From: Streptomyces sp. NBC_00820 | Lineage (GTDB): Bacteria > Actinomycetota > Actinomycetes > Streptomycetales > Streptomycetaceae | Direction of reading: 5' to 3' | Length of the DNA stretch: 64,000 nucleotides | Assembly: GCF_036347055.1 (NCBI RefSeq) | Contig: NZ_CP108882.1 | Coordinates: forward strand, 4,382,501-4,446,500 | In this document: positions 29,702 through 40,010 of the stretch, one piece after another | Numbering within the stretch: the stretch's first letter is position 1 | Layout of the letters: each line of letters begins with the position of its first letter | The notes under the pieces: model-generated | Told to the model about the DNA's origin: nothing | Database searches by the model: none | The model's input: the letters and a program-made list of their open reading frames with translations, nothing else | Program-made: the position numbers and the translations under genes

Positions 29702-30037
29702 GTGACCACTCCACCCGACGACCGCTCCTTCCGTCGCGAGATGGCCACCGCCTACCGCTCCGGCTGGCACTTCATCGACCTGGTCACCGCCATCCCCCAC
29801 AGCGGTGACTCGCTGATGGTGACCGTCTTCGGTGAGCCGGTGGTCGTCACCCGGGACGACGACGAGGACGTACGGGCGTACCGGTGCCTGCGCAAGCCGC
29901 GTGGGGCGCCGCAGCCCGTGCGGTGTGCCGTGCGGTACGGCATGATCTTTGTGAACCTGGACCAACGGGACCACCGGCTGGCAGAACCGGATGTCCCGGA
30001 CGTGCGGACCATTTCAGCCACCCCCCGCAGTGCCTGA
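29702..30037 (+). CDS. Rieske-like mini-protein lacking cluster ligands
   Basis: 111 aa, start GTG 29702 one base past the peptide stop codon, so coupled. The N-terminal half matches the Rieske domain of ring-hydroxylating oxygenases: YRSGWHFIDLVTAI, LMVTVFGEPVVVTRDDDEDV, then YRCLRKPRGAP, and later VRYGMIFVNLDQRDHRLAEP. The CxH and CxxH motifs that hold the 2Fe-2S cluster are missing: the first site reads CLRK and the segment with the second is deleted between QPVRC and AVRYG. It is therefore probably a cluster-free fold, perhaps a binding protein for the neighbouring peptide. No oxygenase catalytic domain is present. Confidence 0.7.
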   Translation: MTTPPDDRSFRREMATAYRSGWHFIDLVTAIPHSGDSLMVTVFGEPVVVTRDDDEDVRAYRCLRKPRGAPQPVRCAVRYGMIFVNLDQRDHRLAEPDVPDVRTISATPRSA

Positions 30038-30080
30038 CGCGATTCCCCCGTCGTAAAAGATCGCTCAGGTACTTCCCCCC

Positions 30081-30121
30081 GCAGCGGCGTCACCGTGACC
30101 TGAACACGGTGACGCCGCTGC
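30081..30121. terminator. Bidirectional terminator, 17-bp perfect stem
   Basis: GCAGCGGCGTCACCGTG and CACGGTGACGCCGCTGC pair perfectly around a 7-nt loop. It closes the peptide/Rieske-like unit (+) and the PPOX-fold gene (-). Confidence 0.85.
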
Positions 30122-30193
30122 AGTTTGTGGCGGCATGTCGGGGTATGGGAGCGCTCCCCACGTGGCCGAAACCGGCCGGGCAGCCGCCCCGCT

Positions 30194-30607
30194 TCAGCCG
30201 TGCCCGAGCGTCCGCTCCACCTCGATCTCGATGACCACCCGTGCGGGGTTCTCGCGCGGCACGCGCTGGTACCGCTCGGCGTAGCGCCGTACCGCCTCCG
30301 CCACCCGTTCCGGGTCGGCGCTCACTCTCGCGCGGCCCTCCAGGGTGGCCCAGCGTCGCCCGTCGACCTGGCACACCGCGACGCGCGCGCCCTCGGGGCC
30401 GGCCGCGCGCACGTGGGACACCTTCGCGCTCGTACCGTTCGTGATCACCCTGGCCAGCCCCGCTTCGGGGTCGTAGGTCACCCCGACCGGCACCACGTGC
30501 GGGCTGCCGTCGGGGCGGAGGGTCGTCAGGGTGCACAGGTGCCGCTCCCGCCAGAAGGCGAGGTACGACTCGTCCGGGACGCCCGGATCCGTGGAGTTCG
30601 TGACCAT
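30194..30607 (-). CDS. PPOX-class (FMN/F420-binding split-barrel) protein
   Basis: 137 aa. Split-barrel pattern: YLAFWRERHLCTLTTLRPDGSPHVVPVG, then GTSAKVSHVRAAG, VAVCQVDGRRWATLEGRARV and a C-terminal VVIEIEVERTLG. Actinobacterial members use FMN or the deazaflavin F420 to reduce substrates; the particular cofactor cannot be settled. ATG 30607. It is divergent from clpB, whose HAIR operator lies 38 bp upstream of it, so HspR could also influence this gene. Confidence 0.88.
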   Translation of the reverse strand: MVTNSTDPGVPDESYLAFWRERHLCTLTTLRPDGSPHVVPVGVTYDPEAGLARVITNGTSAKVSHVRAAGPEGARVAVCQVDGRRWATLEGRARVSADPERVAEAVRRYAERYQRVPRENPARVVIEIEVERTLGHG

Positions 30608-30644
30608 GGCCGAAACCTAGCCGCCAGGAACCCGCGTCCCCTTA

Positions 30645-30665
30645 ATTGAGCGGAATGGACTCAAC
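30645..30665 (+). promoter_or_regulatory. HAIR-type HspR operator upstream of clpB
   Basis: ATTGAGC-N7-ACTCAAC matches the HspR HAIR consensus CTTGAGT-N7-ACTCAAG at the central TTGAG and ACTCAA arms. It lies about 73 bp before the clpB start. In Streptomyces clpB belongs to the HspR regulon (established knowledge). Confidence 0.85.
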
Positions 30666-30737
30666 TTTGTGTATGTTGGTTAAGTCAGCAGTGGGGACGT
30701 GGCCGAGGGGCCCGACGCCGAGGAGGAGAACGCGAAC

Positions 30738-33344
<2,607 letters not shown>

Positions 33345-33384
33345 CGGGTCCGACGACCCGGCCGGCGCGACGGACGTGACAGAC

Positions 33385-33423
33385 GCGGCGGCCCGCCCCG
33401 TGGGCAGGGGGCGGGCCGCCGCG
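33385..33423 (+). terminator. clpB terminator
   Basis: CGCGGCGGCCCGCCCC and GGGGCGGGCCGCCGCG make a 16-bp stem with loop, 40 nt after the clpB stop, followed by TTCGTCG. Confidence 0.85.
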
Positions 33424-33458
33424 TTCGTCGTACCGGCCGGGCCCCGGCGCAGGGCGGC

Positions 33459-33578
33459 TCAGGAGGACTCGGCCGCCCGCAAGGCGACGTACACCTCCCG
33501 GAAGAACCACAGGGAGAACACCAGACAGCCCACCCACAGGGCCCACAACACCCACCGGACCGGTCTCGGAACGCGCAT
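33459..33578 (-). CDS. Small single-pass membrane protein, 39 aa
   Basis: A 39-codon frame starting MRVPRPVRW and containing one hydrophobic helix (VLWALWVGCLVFSLWFF, about 10-26) followed by REVYVALRAAESS. The balance of basic N-terminus and aromatic membrane segment is that of real small Streptomyces membrane proteins. An in-frame ATG six codons upstream is an alternative. No strong ribosome-binding site was seen. Function unknown. Confidence 0.5.
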   Translation of the reverse strand: MRVPRPVRWVLWALWVGCLVFSLWFFREVYVALRAAESS

Positions 33579-33939
33579 GACCGCATCATGGGCCATGGGC
33601 CCGGGCCACGGCGGTGGATCGAGGACATCGCTCCCCGCACCGCACGTCCGCCGGTCGCCGACCGGTGCGGTGCACCAGACGCGTTTCACCCGTACGGGCC
33701 GCGAGCCCGTGCGGCGGTGTTTCCCGGGGCCGGCGTCCGCCGCCGGGAAGGGGCGCGCCGGTACTTCCCGGCATTTCGCGCCGGACCAGGGATTCCGGTA
33801 CGCGCGTCGATGATCGGCCACCCAGCGGAGGCCGTCGGCTGGGCCGCTTGCCGGTGGTGGGGCAAGAGAGAGAGGGTGGACTGTACGTCTGGTCCCAGTG
33901 AGGGCCGGACGAGCCAGACGACCGCGGGAGTGTCCACGT
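33579..33939. other. Intergenic stretch, no gene supported
   Basis: Between the small membrane protein (-) and the YbjN gene (+). Open frames on both strands have no initiation signals. The AT-richer part near 33855-33890 (GGCAAGAGAGAGAGGGTGGACTGTACG) may hold the YbjN promoter. Confidence 0.4.
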
Positions 33940-34497
33940 ATGTCCATCGACCCGTCCTCGATTCCGAACTTCGGGGGCCAGCCCGAGCCGCAGCCCCAAG
34001 GACCGGCGGGCCCCGTCGTCCCGGATCAGGACCTTGTGAAGCAGCTCCTCGACCAGATGGAGCTGAAGTACGTCGTCGACGAAGAGGGTGACCTCGCGGC
34101 GCCGTGGGAGCAGTTCCGCACCTACTTCATGTTCCGCGGGGAGGCCGAGCAGGCCGTCTTCTCGGTGCGGACCTTCTACGACCGCCCCCACAAGATCGAC
34201 GAGAAGCCGCAGCTGCTCGAGTCCATCGACGACTGGAACCGCCGCACCCTGTGGCCCAAGGTGTACACCCACACCCACGACGACGGCACGGTCCGCCTCA
34301 TCGGCGAGGCCCAGATGCTGATCGGCGCCGGTGTCGACCTCAACCATTTCGTCTCCTCCACGGTCAGCTGGGTGCGGGCCGCGATCGAGTTCGACAAGTG
34401 GCTGGTCGAGCAGCTGGGCCTGGAGCAGGACGTCAACGAGGCCGACGAGGCCGGCGACGCCGGCGACAGCGACAAGCGCGAGGACGACGGGGAGTAG
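33940..34497 (+). CDS. YbjN-domain protein
   Basis: 185 aa. A Pro/Gln-rich start (NFGGQPEPQPQGPAGP) precedes a YbjN-type domain: LVKQLLDQMELKYVVDEEGD, FRTYFMFRGEAEQAVFSVRTF, LLESIDDWNRRTLWPKVYTH, LIGEAQMLIGAGVDL. The family has a type III secretion chaperone-like fold and unknown function; in enterobacteria YbjN affects stress and motility, which cannot be transferred here. The tail is highly acidic. ATG 33940 has GCGGGAG upstream; a start at 33898 is possible but poorly supported. Confidence 0.9.
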   Translation: MSIDPSSIPNFGGQPEPQPQGPAGPVVPDQDLVKQLLDQMELKYVVDEEGDLAAPWEQFRTYFMFRGEAEQAVFSVRTFYDRPHKIDEKPQLLESIDDWNRRTLWPKVYTHTHDDGTVRLIGEAQMLIGAGVDLNHFVSSTVSWVRAAIEFDKWLVEQLGLEQDVNEADEAGDAGDSDKREDDGE

Positions 34498-34552
34498 TCC
34501 CCGCCGCCACGGCGCCACCGGGTCCGGCCACGGCCGGCCCGCCATGGCACCC

Positions 34553-34610
34553 AGGGGGTGTCGTTTGGATCAGCTCGGCCTGATCCGACCTGATCCGAAC
34601 GACATCCCCT
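34553..34610. repeat. Long palindromic repeat, REP/MITE-like
   Basis: Two 21-nt arms, 34553-34573 and 34590-34610, pair as an inverted repeat with about two mismatches (GGGGTGTCGTTTGGATCAG against CTGATCCGAACGACATCCCC), separated by 16 nt containing a third CTGATCCGA copy. It lies between two convergent genes, ahead of a separate terminator hairpin. I recall similar GTGTCGTTTGGATCA palindromes in other Streptomyces intergenic regions but cannot verify it here. Confidence 0.6.
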
Positions 34611-34612
34611 AG

Positions 34613-34655
34613 TACGGCCACGGCCCGGGGCGGCAGCCCCGCGGACCGTGGCCGT
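34613..34655. terminator. Terminator hairpin between convergent genes
   Basis: TACGGCCACGG and CCGTGGCCG(T) arms flank an inner GGGG/CCCC stem. It serves the YbjN gene (+) and the aminotransferase gene (-). Confidence 0.75.
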
Positions 34656-34660
34656 TCGGC

Positions 34661-35845
34661 TCACATGCGGCGCAGCCGCTCCACGGCCTCCCGGAGCACC
34701 TTTTCCCGCTTGCAGAACGCGAACCGTACGAACGGCGCGCCCGCCTCGCGGTCGTCGTAGAAGACGGCGTTGGGAATGGCCACCACCCCCGCACGCTCCG
34801 GCAGGGCGCGGCAGAAGGCGAAGCCGTCCTTCTCGCCGAGGGGGCGGATGTCGGTGGTGATGAAGTAGGTGCCGGCGGGCTTGAACACCGTGAAGCCCGC
34901 CTCCGTCAGTCCCTGCGCGAGGATGTCCCGGCGCGCACGCATGTCCGCGCGGAAGCCGTCGTAGTAGGAGTCGGGCAGCGCGAGGGCCTCCGCCACCGCG
35001 TACTGGAAGGGGCCCGAGGAGACGTAGGTCAGGAACTGCTTGGCCGAGCGGACCGCGGCGACCAGCTCCGGGGCGGCCGTCACCCAGCCGACCTTCCAGC
35101 CGGTGAAGGAGAAGGTCTTGCCTGCCGAGCCGATCGTCACCGTGCGCTCGCGCATCCCGGGGAACGCGGCGAGCGGCAGGTGTTCGGCGTCGTCGAAGAC
35201 CAGGTGCTCGTAGACCTCGTCGGTGACGACCAGCAGGTCACGCTCCACCGCCAGCTCGGCGATCGCGGCCAGCTCCGCGCGCGTGAGGACCGTACCGGTG
35301 GGGTTGTGCGGCGTGTTGATCAGCAGCAGGCGGGTGCGGTCGGTGACCGCCGCGCGCAGTTCGTCGAGGTCCAGCCGGAAGCGGGCCTCCTCGCCGAGGG
35401 ACGGCCGCAGGGTCACCGGTACCCGGCGGCCGCCCGCCATCGCGATGCACGCCGCGTAGGAGTCGTAGTACGGCTCCAGCGCCACCACCTCGTCGCCCGG
35501 CTCCAGCAGCGCCAGCAGGGTCGCGGCGATGGCCTCCGTCGCGCCCGCCGTGACCAGTACCTCGGTGTCGGGGTCGTACGACAGCCCGTAGCGGCGCAGC
35601 TGGTGCGCGGCGATCGCGGTGCGCAGCTCGGGGACGCCGGGGCCCGGCGGGTACTGGTTGCCGCGCCCGTCGCGCAGTGCCCGTACGGCAGCCTCCCGGA
35701 TCTCCTCGGGGCCGTCCGTGTCGGGGAAGCCCTGGCCGAGGTTGATCGACCCGGTAGCCGTGGCGAGGGCGGACATCTCGGCGAAGATCGTCGTTCCGAA
35801 CTCGGCGAGCCGGCGGTTCAGGTGGGGGCGCGCGGTGGAGGTCAT
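34661..35845 (-). CDS. PLP-dependent aminotransferase, class I/II
   Basis: 394 aa. Fold-type I aminotransferase: INLGQGFPDTDGPEEI, the substrate loop GRGNQYPPGPG, NTPHNPTGTV (PLP-pocket Asn), VTDEVYEHLVFDD (Asp pairing with the pyridine N) and SAGKTFSFTGWKVGW with the Schiff-base Lys. The subgroup resembles YbdL/DapC-like and kynurenine/glutamine aminotransferases, so the substrate could be methionine, kynurenine or succinyl-diaminopimelate precursors. ATG 35845 is favoured over ATG 35854 because the purine-rich GCAGGA is at proper distance only for the former. Confidence 0.92.
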   Translation of the reverse strand: MTSTARPHLNRRLAEFGTTIFAEMSALATATGSINLGQGFPDTDGPEEIREAAVRALRDGRGNQYPPGPGVPELRTAIAAHQLRRYGLSYDPDTEVLVTAGATEAIAATLLALLEPGDEVVALEPYYDSYAACIAMAGGRRVPVTLRPSLGEEARFRLDLDELRAAVTDRTRLLLINTPHNPTGTVLTRAELAAIAELAVERDLLVVTDEVYEHLVFDDAEHLPLAAFPGMRERTVTIGSAGKTFSFTGWKVGWVTAAPELVAAVRSAKQFLTYVSSGPFQYAVAEALALPDSYYDGFRADMRARRDILAQGLTEAGFTVFKPAGTYFITTDIRPLGEKDGFAFCRALPERAGVVAIPNAVFYDDREAGAPFVRFAFCKREKVLREAVERLRRM

Positions 35846-35919
35846 GGCCGTCATCCTGCGCCCAAGCTCTGGACTTCCTCAACTTCGCTTTGCCCCTCGG
35901 ACGGGCGGGGCATCTGCTG

Positions 35920-35942
35920 GTCACCGCGCGAGACGCGGTGAC
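35920..35942. promoter_or_regulatory. Inverted repeat in divergent promoter region
   Basis: GTCACCGCG-CGAGA-CGCGGTGAC, a perfect 9-bp inverted repeat between the aminotransferase gene and the Cys-rich protein gene. Candidate operator or leader hairpin. Confidence 0.35.
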
Positions 35943-35995
35943 ACACAGGGCGCCCATGGTGGGGGCCTTCGGGGGAACGAAAGGGGGGTGACGTC

Positions 35996-36379
35996 ATGAT
36001 CGTCGCCTTCATCCTGGCGGTGGCCGTCGTCGTGATCGTGGCGGGGCGGGGCTGGTCCCGCCGGAAGGGACACGACCGGGTCCTGCTCGACAAGGTGAAC
36101 CGCTCACGGCGCCCGCGCGGGGTGTCCTCGGGGCGCGGGTCGGGCTCGTCGCGCGGGTCGTCCTCGTCGTCGTACGACGGTGGCGCGAGCTGGTGGGTGC
36201 TGGGCAGCGGAGGGACCGGCGGACACGGGAGCCACGGCGGACACGGGAGTCACGGCGGGCACGGGAGCCATGGGAGCCACGGGGGGCATTCCTGTGGTGG
36301 CGGGCACTCGTGCGGCGGGCACTCCTGCGGCGGAGGTTCGTCGTGCGGCGGCGGGGGCGGCTGCGGCGGCGGCGCCTGA
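35996..36379 (+). CDS. Membrane-anchored Gly/His/Cys-rich protein
   Basis: 127 aa. One N-terminal membrane helix (MIVAFILAVAVVVIVAGRGW) is followed by a basic segment (RRKGHDRVLLDKVNRSRRPR), Ser/Gly linker, and a striking C-terminal half of GHGSHG-type units (about 76-100) passing into GGHSCGGGHSCGGHSCGGG and ending in CGGGGGCGGGA. About eleven His and six Cys in 50 residues suggest metal binding (zinc, copper or iron). AAGGGGGG precedes ATG 35996. No family was recognised; Cys/Gly-rich tails also occur in TIGR04222-type membrane proteins. The repeats are reflected in a CACGGGAGCCACGG DNA pattern. Confidence 0.75.
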   Translation: MIVAFILAVAVVVIVAGRGWSRRKGHDRVLLDKVNRSRRPRGVSSGRGSGSSRGSSSSSYDGGASWWVLGSGGTGGHGSHGGHGSHGGHGSHGSHGGHSCGGGHSCGGHSCGGGSSCGGGGGCGGGA

Positions 36380-36663
36380 CGTGCGGGGCCGGGCGACCGG
36401 AGGGCACTGTTCCCGCGCCCGGCGTACGCCGTAGTTGAACAGTTGAGCTGTGGAGCCCTCTGAGGGATGGAAACCCTACGAACTTGGGTAAAAACGCTGT
36501 GGTGCGGCCACTGTTCATGATTCCCTCTAAAACACCACCGCAGCCCTCGGAACGTCCCGCAGACACCCCTTCCCGGCCAAGCCGATCTGGCCACTCGCCC
36601 GGTGTCTACCGAGGTGCGCCGGACCACACTCCTGCCCTCGTTGCGTGTTAGCGGAGCCGATCC

Positions 36664-37188
36664 ATGCTCACGACCCTGAACACCTCCTACACCGATACGC
36701 GCGCCGCCGACCTCGCCTGGGCCCTCGGGCGCGAGCCGCTGCCGGCCCTGGCCACCCTCGACCTCGAACTCTGCGGGGCGAAACTGCAGTTGAGACTGCT
36801 CGGCGCCTCCCACCAGGTCCTGCTGGAGGAGGAACAGGCCAGCTGCTCCGAGACGGTGGCGTGCATGCCCGGATCCAGCACCCCGTTGCCGCTGGGCGTC
36901 GCCAAGCGGGTCGGCGACTGGGAGTACGAGTTCGCGGCGCGCGTGGAGCTGCTGACGCCGGGCTCGTTCGCGGGCCGCGCCCAGGAGTTGCTGGCACTGG
37001 TCTCCGACCATCCGCACGGCCTGGCCGGCGTCTTCCCCGGCAGCCCGCACGCGTTCACCGCGATGCTGGCCCACCGGCACGAGGGGCAGGTGCACTGGCG
37101 CACCTGGCACGCGTACCCGCAGGACAGGCAGTTGGTGGCGACCCGGACCAGGGTCGGCGTGCGGGTGCCCGCGGGGCAGCCAAGCTAG
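36664..37188 (+). CDS. DUF2617 family protein
   Basis: 174 aa, soluble. The style LGREPLPALATLDLEL, LRLLGASHQVLLEE, CSETVACM, and the central YEFAARVELLTP with FPGSPHAFTAML near residue 125 fit the actinobacterial DUF2617 family; function is unknown. It lies directly upstream of the membrane-fused spermidine synthase gene on the same strand, a neighbourhood I recall from other Streptomyces and which suggests a functional link. ATG 36664 has AGCGGAG-like sequence upstream. Confidence 0.85.
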   Translation: MLTTLNTSYTDTRAADLAWALGREPLPALATLDLELCGAKLQLRLLGASHQVLLEEEQASCSETVACMPGSSTPLPLGVAKRVGDWEYEFAARVELLTPGSFAGRAQELLALVSDHPHGLAGVFPGSPHAFTAMLAHRHEGQVHWRTWHAYPQDRQLVATRTRVGVRVPAGQPS

Positions 37189-37277
37189 ATCGACATAAAC
37201 CCGCAGGGTGTCAACTGCCCCCAGTTCCACACTTGTGGGTGACGAAGCGCACCTGGGGTGTGACGTAACGTCGCAGC

Positions 37278-38915
37278 GTGATCGAACCGCACGCCCCCGC
37301 GCCTCCGGGGTCCCCGCCCTGGACGGACTCCGCGCGGCTCCCTGTCCGGCCCGGCACCGGCCGGTTCCTGGTCCTCGCGTGTGTCTTCGTCTGTGCGGCC
37401 TGCGGACTGGTGTACGAACTCGAACTCGTCGCGTTCGCCTCGTACTTGATCGGGGACTCGGTCACCCAGGCCTCCGTGGTGCTGTCCGTGATGGTGTTCG
37501 CGATGGGCATCGGCTCGCTCGCCGCCAAACGGCTGCGCTGGCACGCGGCCGCCGGGTTCGGCGCGATCGAGACCGCCCTCGCGCTGGTCGGCGGCTGCAG
37601 CGCGATGGCGTTGTACGCCGTCTTCGCCTGGACGGGCGGCTGGGGCGGGGTGTGGGCCGACGGTCCGCGCTGTCTGCTGGTCGCCTTCTCCCTCGCCATC
37701 GGTCTGCTCGTCGGCGCCGAAGTCCCTTTGCTGATGGAGCTGATCCAGCGCATCCGCCGCCAGGACGTGGGCGGCGCGGTCGCCGACCTGTTCGCGGCGG
37801 ACTACGTCGGCGCGCTCGTCGGCGGCCTGGCCTTTCCCTTCCTTCTCCTGCCGTTCCTGGGCCAGTTGACCGGCGCGCTGCTCACCGGCACGGTCAACGT
37901 CGTCGCCGGCGGCGCCCTCGTGCTCGGCCTGTTCGGCCGCGACCTGACCCGCCGCGCCCGCTGGACGCTGTTCGTCGTCGGCCTGACCGTCCTCGGCGTG
38001 CTCGCCACCGCCGCCGCCCTCGCCGACGAGTTCGAACGCGCCGCCCGGCACGCGGTGTACGGCGCCGACGTCCGGGTGGCCCTGCAGACCGGCGTCCAGG
38101 AGGTCGTGCTCACCGGCGGCACCGACGGCAGGCCCCTCGACCTCTTCCTGGACGGACGGCTCCGGGTCGGCGGTCACGACGAGCGGCGCTACCACGAGGC
38201 GCTGGTCGCCCCGGCGATGTCCGGCCCGCACGCCCGCGTGCTCATCCTCGGCGGCGGCGACGGCCTGGCCGCCCGCGAGGTCCTGCGCCGGCGGGACGTG
38301 CGCCGCGTCGACGTCGTCGAACTCGACGCCGGCCTGGTCCGCCTGGCCCGCTCCGACCCGGGTCTGTCCGCCCTCAACGGCCACGCGTACGACGACCCCC
38401 GCGTCCGTGTCACCACGGCGGACGCGCTCGGCTGGCTGCGGCGGGCGCCCGGGGGCCGTTACGACGTCGTCGTCGCCGACCTGCCCGACCCCGGCATCAC
38501 CGCCAGCACCAAGCTGTACTCCCAGGAGTTCTACGGCCTCGCCCGCCGCGCCCTCGCCCCCGACGGCCGCCTCGTCGTGCACGCCGGCCCGGTCGTCACC
38601 CGCCCCCGCGTCTTCTGGACCGTGGCCCGGACCCTGCGCGCCGCCGGCTTCGCCGCCACCCCCTACCGCGTCCTCGGCCACGACCCCGGCTTCACCGCGG
38701 GCCCCGACCGTTCCGCCGGCGCCACCCGCACCCCCCACGACTGGGGCTTCCTGCTGTCCGCCCCGGGCCCGTCGGCCCCCCGCCTGCGCCTGGACCCCAA
38801 GGGGCCGCGCCCGGCGACGCTGACGCAGGGGGAGCTGGACGGGGACGGCCGGGCGGCCCGGCGGACGCGGATCGGGGGGCTGCCGGCTTCGACGCTGGTG
38901 CATCCGCGGTACTGA
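37278..38915 (+). CDS. Membrane-fused spermidine synthase-like protein
   Basis: 545 aa. Residues 25-270 form seven or so membrane helices (MFS-like domain of the long SpeE type). Residues 280-500 are a Rossmann methyltransferase-like polyamine aminopropyltransferase domain: [82 protein letters not shown]. The signature residues for decarboxylated SAM binding are kept. It could make spermidine or a related product at the membrane. GTG 37278. An imperfect repeat begins at its stop codon. Confidence 0.92.
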   Translation: MIEPHAPAPPGSPPWTDSARLPVRPGTGRFLVLACVFVCAACGLVYELELVAFASYLIGDSVTQASVVLSVMVFAMGIGSLAAKRLRWHAAAGFGAIETALALVGGCSAMALYAVFAWTGGWGGVWADGPRCLLVAFSLAIGLLVGAEVPLLMELIQRIRRQDVGGAVADLFAADYVGALVGGLAFPFLLLPFLGQLTGALLTGTVNVVAGGALVLGLFGRDLTRRARWTLFVVGLTVLGVLATAAALADEFERAARHAVYGADVRVALQTGVQEVVLTGGTDGRPLDLFLDGRLRVGGHDERRYHEALVAPAMSGPHARVLILGGGDGLAAREVLRRRDVRRVDVVELDAGLVRLARSDPGLSALNGHAYDDPRVRVTTADALGWLRRAPGGRYDVVVADLPDPGITASTKLYSQEFYGLARRALAPDGRLVVHAGPVVTRPRVFWTVARTLRAAGFAATPYRVLGHDPGFTAGPDRSAGATRTPHDWGFLLSAPGPSAPRLRLDPKGPRPATLTQGELDGDGRAARRTRIGGLPASTLVHPRY

Positions 38916-38998
38916 GCGGCGCCGCTGCGTCCGCGGACTGGCCGACGCCCGTGCGTCCGCGGTACTCACCGGCGCCGCTGCGCCGCTGCGTCCGCGGT
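38901..38998. repeat. Imperfect direct repeat overlapping the spermidine-synthase stop codon
   Basis: A 29-bp unit (CATCCGCGGTACTGAGCGGC plus GCCGCTGCG) at 38901-38929 recurs with few changes at 38954-38982, and its CGTCCGCGG core appears at 38928 and 38990. The first copy contains the TGA of the gene. Confidence 0.6.
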
Positions 38999-39095
38999 AC
39001 CGAGGAGGAAGTCCGCGCGAGCCCGGCGGCAACACCGGGCACCCGTTTCCACGGGGAAGGTGACATCCGGCCCCCACTGGGTAGGCTGAGCCGAC

Positions 39096-39953
39096 ATGGA
39101 GCATCAGGTCTTCGTCCCGGTTCCGGCCGACCTGCTCAGAGAGGCCCTCGCCGACCCCGCACGGGTCGCCCGCGCGCTTCCCGGGCTCCAGCAGGACGCC
39201 GGATCCGCACCCGTCGCGGGGCGCCTGAAGCTGCGCGCGGGCGGTCACTCCATCACCTACCGCGGAGCGCTGCACGTCACCGCGCGGGAGGACGGCACGT
39301 ACGCCGTGGAGGGTGACGCCACCGAGGCCCGTGGTTCCGGCGCCGTCAAACTCGCCCTCACCGTCCGCCTGACGGACACCGCCGACGGCACCACCGTCAC
39401 GGTCGGCGGCACGGCCGACGCGGACGGCCGCATCGCGGAACTCCCCCGGGACGCGGTGCTCGCGGCGGCGACACGCCTGCTGACCCGCTGCGTGGAGGCC
39501 TTGGCCGAGACACACACGGCGGCGACGCGCGGGACGGCGGAAGCGGCGGAGGCTGCCCAGACAGACGGGACCGCGGAGGCAGAAGAGGCTGCGGAGGAGC
39601 GCGGTTCCGCGGCCGCGGCCGCCGACGGCGGCGCCGAGCCGGCCCCCTCCGTCTTCGACACCGAGGTCCCCCCGCCCTCCCTGGACCCCGCCGCCGCGGA
39701 CGCGGACGACGCGCCGCCCGGCAGCTTCACCGACGCGGACGCACCCCCCGCCGAGGCCGCGCACGCCCGCCGGACGATGATCGGCCGCAGCGCGGAAGAG
39801 GTCGACCACGCCCCGCCGCGTGGCCGTTACGCCCCCGTACCGGCTCCCCAGCCCGTCACCGCGAACCCGGTCCTGCGCTGGGCGGCACCCGCCGCGGCGC
39901 TGGCCCTGGCCTCCGCGATCGTCGTCGGCCGCGCCCTGCGCAAGCGGCACTGA
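39096..39953 (+). CDS. SRPBCC (CoxG-like) protein with C-terminal membrane anchor
   Basis: 285 aa. The N-terminal 145 residues are a CO-dehydrogenase subunit-G-like SRPBCC domain: VPVPADLLREALADPARVARALPGL, RLKLRAGGHSITYRGAL, VEGDATEARGSGAVKLAL, VTVGGTADADGRIAEL. A low-complexity Ala/Glu/Thr linker (about 145-255) is followed by a C-terminal helix (WAAPAAALALASAIVVGRAL) and basic KRH tail, giving a tail-anchored topology. CoxG relatives help deliver enzymes to the membrane, but no CO dehydrogenase genes are nearby. ATG 39096. Confidence 0.85.
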   Translation: MEHQVFVPVPADLLREALADPARVARALPGLQQDAGSAPVAGRLKLRAGGHSITYRGALHVTAREDGTYAVEGDATEARGSGAVKLALTVRLTDTADGTTVTVGGTADADGRIAELPRDAVLAAATRLLTRCVEALAETHTAATRGTAEAAEAAQTDGTAEAEEAAEERGSAAAAADGGAEPAPSVFDTEVPPPSLDPAAADADDAPPGSFTDADAPPAEAAHARRTMIGRSAEEVDHAPPRGRYAPVPAPQPVTANPVLRWAAPAAALALASAIVVGRALRKRH

Positions 39954-40010
39954 GCCGCCTGCCGGGCCTTGGCGTGAAAGCGCTCTTGTCCGTCCCAGTA
40001 GGGTCGTCCC

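Noticed and set aside
29491..30037. RiPP cluster with the DTVWS peptide as precursor and the Rieske-like protein as maturase
   Set aside because: The Rieske-like protein lacks catalytic and cluster residues, the peptide has a Sec-type signal rather than a RiPP leader, and there is no transporter or protease nearby.
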